From positions 1 to 5,018 of the forward strand of contig CAAGMX010000431.1 of the NCBI GenBank assembly GCA_900771165.1: a DNA stretch of 5,018 nt, written 5' to 3'. This document shows positions 1 through 4,542 of the stretch, piece after piece; position 1 is the first letter of the stretch, and every line of letters begins with the position of its first letter. The DNA comes from Victivallales bacterium. GTDB taxonomy: Bacteria > Verrucomicrobiota > Lentisphaeria > Oligosphaerales > Oligosphaeraceae. The notes beneath the pieces were generated by a model, which saw only the letters and a program-made list of their open reading frames with translations, was not told the origin of the DNA and did no database searches. Made by a program: the position numbers and the translations under genes.

Positions 1-1
1 C

Positions 2-421
2 AAGGCCAGTGTGGAAATCAAGGGGAAGATGTCAGAGATGGCCTTCATCAGCGACAATCTGGAGTGGTCCTCCCATTCCATCTGCCAGCTCTACCAATGC
101 CGCTGGGGCGTGGAGGTCTTCTTCAAGGAAATCAAGCAAACGCTTCAATTGGCGGACTTCCTCGGCTATAGCGAAAACGCCGTGCGATGGCAGGTTTGGA
201 CTGCCCTGCCTGCCTATCTTCTGTTGCGCTTTGTTGCCTGGCTCAACCAGTGGAAGCACCAGTTCAGCAGACTGTTCACGCTGGTGAGAGCGGTGCTCTG
301 GAATATGTTCCGGCTTGATAGTCTCATCCAGTGCTGTGACACCAGGAGAGAGCGAAGAAAAAGGTGTATCAGAGGAAGCCCGGAAACCGCCTACCAACTC
401 ACTTTTGACTGGTTCACATAA
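2..421 (+). CDS. IS4-family DDE transposase, C-terminal part (5' end outside window)
   Basis: The frame is open from the left edge and gives 139 residues before a TAA stop. It carries the C-terminal signature of IS4-type transposases, Y-(2)-R-(3)-E-(6)-K. Tyr is at 92-94, Arg at 101-103, the catalytic Glu at 113-115 and Lys at 134-136, within the string YQCRWGVEVFFKEIKQ. The preceding residues (FISDNLEW...) match the usual beta-strand context of the family, and a hydrophobic helix (YLLLRFVAWLNQW) follows. Known role: the enzyme cuts and rejoins insertion-sequence ends, with this Glu as the third acid of the DDE triad. The two Asp residues would lie upstream of the window, so whether the element is intact cannot be judged. 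The C-terminal end (PETAYQLTFDWFT) looks natural rather than truncated. The GTG at 11 is internal and not the real start. Confidence 0.9.
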   Translation, partial: KASVEIKGKMSEMAFISDNLEWSSHSICQLYQCRWGVEVFFKEIKQTLQLADFLGYSENAVRWQVWTALPAYLLLRFVAWLNQWKHQFSRLFTLVRAVLWNMFRLDSLIQCCDTRRERRKRCIRGSPETAYQLTFDWFT

Positions 422-540
422 GTCCTGTCTGACATCCTCTACACACAAAGAAGGGGCATCGCAAAAAACGATTCCTCCCAGGGTGATTATACCCGCTTAG
501 CCCGTGTTTTCAGTGTTTATGGGACGAGTCTGATTACGAT
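422..540. mobile_element. Probable right end of the IS4-family element (non-coding tail)
   Basis: About 100 bp of AT-richer, non-coding sequence follows the transposase stop. A stretch near 512-540 (TTTATGGGACGAGTCTGATT) resembles the kind of terminal sequence found on IS4-type elements and may hold the right inverted repeat. The left end is outside the window, so neither the inverted repeat nor the target-site duplication can be tested, and the exact boundary is a guess. No other gene is seen between the transposase and the tRNA terminator. Confidence 0.3.
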
Positions 541-571
541 TAGAAAAAATAGGAAAACTCAGAAGGAAATG

Positions 572-611
572 GCAAAAAGAAAGGCACTCGGGTAAAGACC
601 CAAGTGCCTTT
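572..611 (-). terminator. Intrinsic terminator of the tRNA-Pro transcript
   Basis: Arms 580-593 and 598-611 form a 14-bp stem around the 4-nt loop 594-597. The single mismatch on the plus strand becomes a G-U wobble in minus-strand RNA. On that strand the stem is followed by a U-rich run (plus-strand complement GCAAAAAGA at 572-580). It lies 11 bp beyond the encoded CCA of the tRNA. The plus-strand side has only a short T run, so it may act weakly on transcription leaving the insertion sequence. Confidence 0.85.
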
Positions 612-622
612 TGGAAAATCGA

Positions 623-700
623 TGGTCGGGACGGAGAGATTCGAACTCTCGACCTTTTGTCCCCCAGACAAACGCGCTAACCAGGCTGCGCTACGTCCCG
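623..700 (-). tRNA. tRNA-Pro, anticodon GGG, CCA encoded
   Basis: The full cloverleaf can be folded by hand. The acceptor stem CGGGACG/CGTCCCG (694-700 with 627-633) is perfect. The D stem is GCGC/GCGC with a GG-containing loop. The anticodon stem TTTGT/ACAAA carries the 7-nt loop CTGGGGG, which puts GGG at positions 34-36. The T stem GAGAG/CTCTC has loop TTCGAAT. The discriminator is A and CCA is encoded at 623-625, for a total of 78 nt. The C1-G72 pair with A73 is typical of bacterial tRNA-Pro. It decodes CCC and CCU codons. It is a single-tRNA transcription unit with its own promoter and terminator. Confidence 0.97.
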
Positions 701-744
701 ACGTAGGATAGGATATGTTTCCCTGTTTTTGGGAAGCGGGGATT

Positions 745-772
745 ACTATAGTGGGGAAGGGGCGGATTGCAA
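745..772 (-). promoter_or_regulatory. Sigma-70-type promoter of the tRNA-Pro gene
   Basis: On the minus strand a -35-like TTGCAA (767-772) and a -10-like TATAGT (745-750) are separated by 16 bp. They differ from consensus at two and one positions. Initiation would fall near 737-739, giving a leader of just under 40 nt before the tRNA 5' end. This is the best promoter-like match in the 701-937 gap. Confidence 0.55.
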
Positions 773-829
773 GGGAGGCGGGAAAAATTCGGGAAAGGAT
801 TTCCGGGCGGGGAGCAGGGGGTAGGGTGT

Positions 830-844
830 CGCTTACATTAAGCG
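830..844. repeat. Small perfect dyad upstream of the coiled-coil gene
   Basis: CGCTTA and TAAGCG (830-835 and 839-844) form a perfect 6-bp inverted repeat around CAT. It lies about 95 bp before the start codon at 938 and about 85 bp upstream of the tRNA promoter -10 box. It could be an operator or chance. The same stretch contains a poor -10-like TACATT (834-839) with no acceptable -35, so no promoter is assigned to the coiled-coil gene. Confidence 0.25.
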
Positions 845-937
845 CCAGGTGCGCCGTCCGGTTTTTCTGGAGGGGGGAGGCAGGTTTGGCGCAGGCGTTT
901 TGGGAGACAGGCAAAAGAGGAGACAGGAGTCAGGCAC

Positions 938-2266
938 ATGGGGTGGTTCACCAGCGACAGGGAGTTGCGTCAGCGTGAGGCGCAGGGGGAGGAGAAGTAT
1001 ACGGAGATCAAGACTCTTCTGCAGAGTCAGCAGAATGAGTTGACGGCCCGTTTTCAGGATCTGGGGAATCTGGGGGCCTCCATCATGACCCGGAATGATC
1101 TGGAGGGGGTGTATCAGGAGCAGTTGAAGAATCTGGCGACGCAGAAGGAGGCCCTGGCTCAGGCGGTGGCCAGTTATCAGGAGGCGGCGGAGCGTTTTTT
1201 GGAGAAGGAGAAGGATCTGACGGAGCGGGAGAAACGGGTGGTGGCCCTGGAGTGCGATGCCCGGGCGTCCTTTGCGGCCTCCCTGGAGGAGCAGATGCAG
1301 CCCCTGCGGAATCTGAAGGGGGAATTGGATGGCAAGGCTCAGCGGATTCTGGCGATGCAGGAGGAGTTCAACCGGAATTTCGCCCTGCAGGATCAGAAGC
1401 TTCTGGCGGATTTCCAGCGTCTTGGGGCGGCCCTGAAGGAGAAGTTCGAGGGATTGCAGGGGGAGATGCTGAAGGAGAAGGAGGCCCTGGCCCAGCGGGA
1501 GGATGCCTTGAACAAGCGGGAGATGGCCTTGTCGGTGCGGGAGGCGGAGGTGCGCCAGGGGCTGACGGGGGAACGTTCCCGGATGCTGGAGGAGTTTTCG
1601 GCGGCGAAGGGGCGCCTGGCCCAGCAGGAGGAGAGCCTGAAGAAGATGGCGGAGGAGCTCTCCCAGCGCCGGCTTTCGTTGGAGCGTCAGGAGAATGACC
1701 TGGCCAGCCGGATGGAGGCGGTGCAGAACCGGGAGGCCATGGCAGAGGCGGGCTTTGCCAAGGAACGGGAGGCCATGCTGGCGCAGATTCAGGAGCAGAG
1801 GCAGGAGAGCGCCAAGGGGGTGGTGGAGCTGCAGCGTCAGGCCAACGCCCAGTGCGATGCCTTCCTGCAGGAGTGGCAGTCCGCCCTGGCGGAGGCCCGG
1901 AATAAGATGCTGGAGGGGCTGACGGCGGATATCCAGGAGCGGCGGAATGCCCTGGCGGAGGAGTCCCAGGCTCTGTTGGAGCAGAAGCGGGAGTTGATGC
2001 GCCGGGAGCAGGAGTTTGTGAAGAAGGAGGGGGATCTGGAGGTTTCCAAGGCCTCCCTGGAGCAGAAGGAGCGTTTCCTCCAGGAGAAGGAGCGGATCCT
2101 GGAGGAGCATTACCGCCAGATTGCGGAGGAGCGGATTCGCACCAGCCAGGAGGAGATCCAGGCCCTTCAGGCCTCCAAGGCGGAATTGACCCAGAAATAT
2201 GCCTCTCTGCAGATGGAGCTGGCGCGGCTGCGGACTTCCACATCGGTGGGGGGCGCCAACGTATAG
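938..2266 (+). CDS. Long coiled-coil protein of unknown function (442 aa)
   Basis: I do not recognise a family. The start ATG has a good Shine-Dalgarno AGGAG at 925-929 with 8-nt spacing. The short N-terminus (MGWFTSDREL) carries one of only two tryptophans (W3 and W313) and no signal peptide or membrane helix, so the protein is probably cytoplasmic. From about residue 8 to 432 it is a nearly uninterrupted charged helix rich in Glu, Gln, Arg, Lys, Ala and Leu. The only proline is P122. Clear heptads occur at about 184-206 (REDALNK, REMALSV, REAEVRQ) and 355-389 (KEGDLEV, KERFLQE, KERILEE), often with one strongly hydrophobic position per heptad. The two cysteines, C106 and C306, both sit in a CDA tripeptide. 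The tail (about 433-442) is short and Ser/Thr/Gly-rich. The gene stands alone, divergent from tRNA-Pro and convergent with the next operon. A structural or scaffolding role is plausible but unproven; similarity to SMC, KfrA or M-type proteins would be compositional. Confidence 0.85.
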   Translation: MGWFTSDRELRQREAQGEEKYTEIKTLLQSQQNELTARFQDLGNLGASIMTRNDLEGVYQEQLKNLATQKEALAQAVASYQEAAERFLEKEKDLTEREKRVVALECDARASFAASLEEQMQPLRNLKGELDGKAQRILAMQEEFNRNFALQDQKLLADFQRLGAALKEKFEGLQGEMLKEKEALAQREDALNKREMALSVREAEVRQGLTGERSRMLEEFSAAKGRLAQQEESLKKMAEELSQRRLSLERQENDLASRMEAVQNREAMAEAGFAKEREAMLAQIQEQRQESAKGVVELQRQANAQCDAFLQEWQSALAEARNKMLEGLTADIQERRNALAEESQALLEQKRELMRREQEFVKKEGDLEVSKASLEQKERFLQEKERILEEHYRQIAEERIRTSQEEIQALQASKAELTQKYASLQMELARLRTSTSVGGANV

Positions 2267-2299
2267 GGAAGCCGCCGCCTAGATTCCCCGGAAAAAGGA

Positions 2300-2332
2300 C
2301 AGGGGAGCCATGGGGTATTCATGGTTCCCCTG
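2300..2332 (-). terminator. Intrinsic terminator of the fhs-glycosyltransferase operon
   Basis: Arms 2300-2312 and 2320-2332 (CAGGGGAGCCATG with CATGGTTCCCCTG) form a 13-bp stem with one mismatch or wobble pair and a 7-nt loop. Reading the minus strand, the stem is followed after three bases by TTTTT (complement of the A run at 2292-2296), as expected for rho-independent termination about 80 nt beyond the glycosyltransferase stop. On the plus strand no T run follows (TGGGGTAG), so it is not a good terminator for the coiled-coil gene. Confidence 0.65.
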
Positions 2333-2352
2333 TGGGGTAGATAGGATTCTGT

Positions 2353-2396
2353 GTGGGATTCCCATGGGATGCCGTGGGCTTCCCATGGGGTATGCC
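2353..2396. repeat. Tandem 21-bp repeat containing CCCATGGG palindromes
   Basis: Unit 1 (2353-2373) and unit 2 (2374-2396) share GTGGGNTTCCCATGGG at 15 of 16 positions, and both end in ATGCC. Each unit contains the perfect 8-bp palindrome CCCATGGG. The copies can also pair with each other as a 9-bp hairpin (2361-2369 with 2381-2389). A further shared 11-mer, CCATGGGGTAT, occurs at 2308-2318 and 2383-2393, which links the repeat to the adjacent terminator. The array lies in the 3' untranslated region of the minus-strand operon. Confidence 0.7.
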
Positions 2397-2418
2397 TGAT
2401 GCCTTGTAGCGGCGTCAG
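2396..2418 (-). other. Hairpin overlapping the glycosyltransferase stop codon
   Basis: CTGATGCC (2396-2403) and GGCGTCAG (2411-2418) form an 8-bp dyad with one mismatch or wobble and a 7-nt loop. The TGA stop of the glycosyltransferase (2415-2417) is inside one arm. No T run follows it, so it is not a terminator by itself. It may protect the 3' end of the mRNA or be incidental. Confidence 0.35.
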
Positions 2419-3464
2419 CCCAGGATTCTGCGCCGCCAGAATTTGGCGGGCCAGGCGAAGCCGGTTCGGGTAAAGAGCCGGAGGAGTCGGCAGAAGGTGC
2501 GCTGGGAGGAGGGGAGGAAGCGTTCCATTTGCCGGAGTGTCTCCCGGGTGTCTTCCGTCTTCCAGAGGGTATCCAGGAGGGTTTTCTGCTGGGCGTCGGA
2601 GAATTTCTGTTCTTCCGGGTGTTGGTGGAAGACGGTCTGGATCAAGGGGGCCAGGGTGGTGATGGCCCAGGCTCTCCGGGCCAGGGCGGGCATTTCCCGG
2701 TGGTGTTCCTGATAGAAGCGGACCAGGGAGAGGATGGCCTGGGGGAGGGCCTCCAGGGCCATGCTTTGGTGGCGTGCCCGCCAGGCATGGGGCTTCCGGA
2801 CGCACCAGAAGGAGGGGAGAAGCCGCTGCATGGTGGAGCAGTGGCGTGCCGCCAGATAGACCCTGGGGGTCCAGGTCAGGTCCACCTGATCCAGGGTGGT
2901 CTCGTCTGCCAGCAGTTGATGCTGAAGCAGGAACTCCCTGCGGTAGCATCCCAGATAGGTTTCGCAGCGGAGAGGCGTGCCCAGCTCTCCCAGCTTTTCC
3001 AGAAGGCGGACGCCGGAACCCTCGTTCAGACCGGGGAAGGAGCGGATGGTGTCCTCGGGCACGAAATACATCTCGTCGTCCATCCGTCCGATGACGGCGG
3101 TCATGATCATCAGATCCAGAGTGGGCTTTTCATTGAGGAGCGCCTGGATTCTCTCCACGGTGGTGGGGGTCATCTCGTTTTCCGGCTCCATGAACATGAG
3201 ATACCGTCCCTGTGCCTTTTGGATGCCCAGATTGAAGAGGGCGCCGGCGGTGGTTTCCCGGGGGACGGTCTCCAGGCGGATATGGGGGAGATCCTGGAAG
3301 CTCTTCTGGAAGGCCTCCTGGGCTTCCGGAGGGCATCCCCAGGCGAGCCCCAGCACCTCGCAGGCGGGAGTCAGATTGGCGGCCACGGTGGAAAGGTTGC
3401 GGTGCAACTCCGGGGGGACGGAATCAGACAGCGGGATGACGATGGAGAGCAGGGGGGTGCCCAT
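2415..3464 (-). CDS. Family-2-like glycosyltransferase (349 aa), degenerate DXD
   Basis: The N-terminus (LLSIVIPLSDSV, residues 5-16) is the first beta strand and nucleotide-binding loop of GT-A family-2 transferases. Residues 72-98 hold the family's second block: AGALFNLGI matches the usual G-AxNxGI element, and AQGRYLMFMEPENEM stands where A-G-Y-FLDxDD is expected. The metal-binding DXD is therefore replaced by E93-P-E95-N-E97. A later acidic stretch (LADETTLDQVD, 185-195) may correspond to the ED catalytic-base region. The C-terminal half is helical and basic (FWRRRILG end) with no clear membrane helix. Such enzymes move a sugar from a nucleotide donor to lipid, polysaccharide or protein acceptors; donor and acceptor cannot be read here. 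ATG at 3464 was chosen because the conserved fold begins at once and GGAG lies 10 nt upstream (3475-3478); the longer open frame upstream overlaps the preceding gene. It is the last gene of the operon, 41 bp after the YigZ gene. Confidence 0.8.
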   Translation of the reverse strand: MGTPLLSIVIPLSDSVPPELHRNLSTVAANLTPACEVLGLAWGCPPEAQEAFQKSFQDLPHIRLETVPRETTAGALFNLGIQKAQGRYLMFMEPENEMTPTTVERIQALLNEKPTLDLMIMTAVIGRMDDEMYFVPEDTIRSFPGLNEGSGVRLLEKLGELGTPLRCETYLGCYRREFLLQHQLLADETTLDQVDLTWTPRVYLAARHCSTMQRLLPSFWCVRKPHAWRARHQSMALEALPQAILSLVRFYQEHHREMPALARRAWAITTLAPLIQTVFHQHPEEQKFSDAQQKTLLDTLWKTEDTRETLRQMERFLPSSQRTFCRLLRLFTRTGFAWPAKFWRRRILG

Positions 3465-3505
3465 GGGGTGGGATCTCCAAAGCTGGGTTGAGGGTGGGTG
3501 GGGGA

Positions 3506-4123
3506 TCAGGAGGAGAGCTGGAGCCCGGTCTTGCCCCGGGTCAGTTCCCGCAGGAACTTTTCCAGTGCGGGGGCCTTCTCGGCGGGAAGGGAACCATGGA
3601 AGGTGACTCCCTGGGCGGAGAACTCTTCCTTTTCCAGGGTGAAGGAATGTTCCGGAAAGCTGTGTCGGCCCAGCTCCGCCAGGGAGAAGGGAAGGGAGAA
3701 GGAACAGACCACGGTGGGAATCCGGGGACGCATCACGGCGGAGGCCAGGACGCCCCGGGCGGCATCGCCGTAGGCGTGAACCAGCCCGCCGGTGCCCAGT
3801 TTGGTGCCCCCGAACCACCGGGTGACCAGAAGCACCACCTGGGTGAGACGGGACCCCTTGAGAATCTCCAGGACAGGACGCCCCGAGGTGCCCGCAGGCT
3901 CCCCGTCATCGGAACACCCCTGGATCTCCCCCCGCTCTCCGAGGACTGTGGCGTGCACCACATGGGTGGCATCGGGATACTTCCTCCGCTGATCGGCAAT
4001 CCGTTCCCGGACCTCCTCCAGGGAACGGGCGGGGAAGAGCTCCGCCAGGAAGCGGGATTTGCGCTCCACCAGCTGGAAGGGCGTGGTTTCCTGCAGCTCC
4101 AGATAGGGGGCGGGGGCCGTCAT
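3506..4123 (-). CDS. yigZ: YigZ/IMPACT (UPF0029) family protein, 205 aa
   Basis: The length is typical of bacterial YigZ (about 205 aa). Family landmarks appear in order: KSRFLAELF (22-30), the ATHVVHA segment (52-58), the hallmark SDDGEPAGTSGRPVL (71-85), then VTRWFGGTKLGTGGLVHAY (100-118). This IMPACT N-terminal domain, about 16-125, is followed by a ferredoxin-like DUF1949 domain (about 137-198, starting VVCSFSLPFSL). The eukaryotic relative IMPACT regulates the eIF2-alpha kinase GCN2. The bacterial proteins are thought to bind nucleic acid or translation components, but their biochemical role is not settled. The start ATG overlaps the stop of the upstream membrane-protein gene as ATGA and has a strong GGAGG (4131-4135) at 7-nt spacing, so translation is probably coupled. 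The usual Arg-Tyr-Phe-Gly-Gly is Arg-Trp-Phe-Gly-Gly here, a conservative change. Confidence 0.95.
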   Translation of the reverse strand: MTAPAPYLELQETTPFQLVERKSRFLAELFPARSLEEVRERIADQRRKYPDATHVVHATVLGERGEIQGCSDDGEPAGTSGRPVLEILKGSRLTQVVLLVTRWFGGTKLGTGGLVHAYGDAARGVLASAVMRPRIPTVVCSFSLPFSLAELGRHSFPEHSFTLEKEEFSAQGVTFHGSLPAEKAPALEKFLRELTRGKTGLQLSS

Positions 4124-4506
4124 TTCCGGGCCTCCGGGGATGGCGTGGGCTGGGCGGGCTTCCGGAGGAGGGACATGACGCCGGCGGCCAGGCCGAAGCA
4201 GAGGAGGAATCCCGCAAAGGCGGCCAGGGGAGCCGCATAGGGATGGAGGGACTCCGGGAGGATGGTTTTCGCCGGACTGGCTAGCAGCCGCCAGGAGAAC
4301 CAGGCCCCGGCGCCGGCGAAGGCCAGACACAGGGCCACCCCCACCAGCCGCAGGATGTAGAGGGCCAGCTTCAGGGTCAGGAAGATCAGGAGAAGGAGGG
4401 CGAAGGCGAGAATCAGGAGTTTCCACCAGTCCGTGCTCCATTGGATGCCCTCTGGCTGGAAGGCCAGGTCATCGGAGAAGGAGTTTGCCAGGAAGAGGGG
4501 GAGCAT
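4120..4506 (-). CDS. Small three-helix membrane protein, unknown function (128 aa)
   Basis: I do not recognise a family. Three hydrophobic segments are visible: about 28-52 (KLLILAFALLLLIFLTLKLA...), 53-74 (LVGVALCLAFAGAGAWFSW) and 89-114 (AAPLAAFAGFLLCFGLAAGV). The first two are almost contiguous, with a single Arg at 53 between them. A short polar N-terminus and a basic, proline-rich C-terminal tail (RKPAQPTPSPEARK) flank them. No catalytic motif is apparent. The gene starts 36 bp after fhs and its stop overlaps the YigZ start by 4 bp, so it is translated within the operon. Upstream of its ATG the RNA is C-rich with no clear Shine-Dalgarno site, so initiation may depend on coupling to fhs or on an unusual site. 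The alternation of hydrophobic and loop segments, the overlap with yigZ and the strong open frame support it as a real gene. Confidence 0.75.
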   Translation of the reverse strand: MLPLFLANSFSDDLAFQPEGIQWSTDWWKLLILAFALLLLIFLTLKLALYILRLVGVALCLAFAGAGAWFSWRLLASPAKTILPESLHPYAAPLAAFAGFLLCFGLAAGVMSLLRKPAQPTPSPEARK

Positions 4507-4522
4507 GGCTGGTGGGGGGAGT

Positions 4523-4534
4523 CCCGCCGGCGGG
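4523..4534. repeat. Perfect 12-bp GC palindrome between fhs and the membrane-protein gene
   Basis: CCCGCCGGCGGG is fully self-complementary and lies 8 bp downstream of the fhs stop and 16 bp upstream of the next ATG. No T run follows on the minus strand, so it should not terminate transcription. It could form a small RNA stem that limits ribosome access to the next start, or reflect only GC bias. Confidence 0.35.
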
Positions 4535-4542
4535 CGGCGGGG

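Noticed and set aside
32..448. Minus-strand frame opposite the transposase
   Set aside because: Shadow of the transposase, whose Y-R-E-K motif is on the plus strand.
715..737. TTCCC...GGGAA dyad in the tRNA leader as a terminator or attenuator
   Set aside because: Only 5 bp of stem, no following T run on the transcribed strand, and it lies upstream of a tRNA, where a short stem has no obvious role.
540..914. Minus-strand frame of 124 codons across the tRNA
   Set aside because: It spans the tRNA, its promoter and its terminator, and has no coding signature.
833..2110. 425-codon antisense open frame, very Leu-rich
   Set aside because: It is the mirror of GAG/CAG-rich codons in the coiled-coil gene. 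Its low-complexity Leu/Gln/Pro/Arg composition shows no domain, and the sense frame has the ribosome-binding site and heptads.
1368..2243. 291-codon antisense open frame, Pro/Ser/Ala-rich
   Set aside because: Low-complexity shadow of the same purine-rich gene, with no ribosome-binding site or recognisable fold.
2353..2396. Possible CRISPR-like array
   Set aside because: Only two adjacent units with no spacers between them; the units are palindromic and sit beside a terminator.
2529..3491. 320-codon plus-strand open frame opposite the glycosyltransferase
   Set aside because: Gly/Gln/His-rich shadow; the minus strand in the same place encodes recognisable GT2 motifs.
3465..3818. N-terminal extension of the glycosyltransferase frame up to 3818
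   Set aside because: The extension overlaps the yigZ coding sequence, is Arg/Pro/Gly-rich and lacks any domain. The GT-A fold starts immediately after the ATG at 3464.
3488..4240. 250-codon plus-strand open frame opposite yigZ
   Set aside because: Gly-rich shadow; the opposite strand carries the unmistakable YigZ signature.
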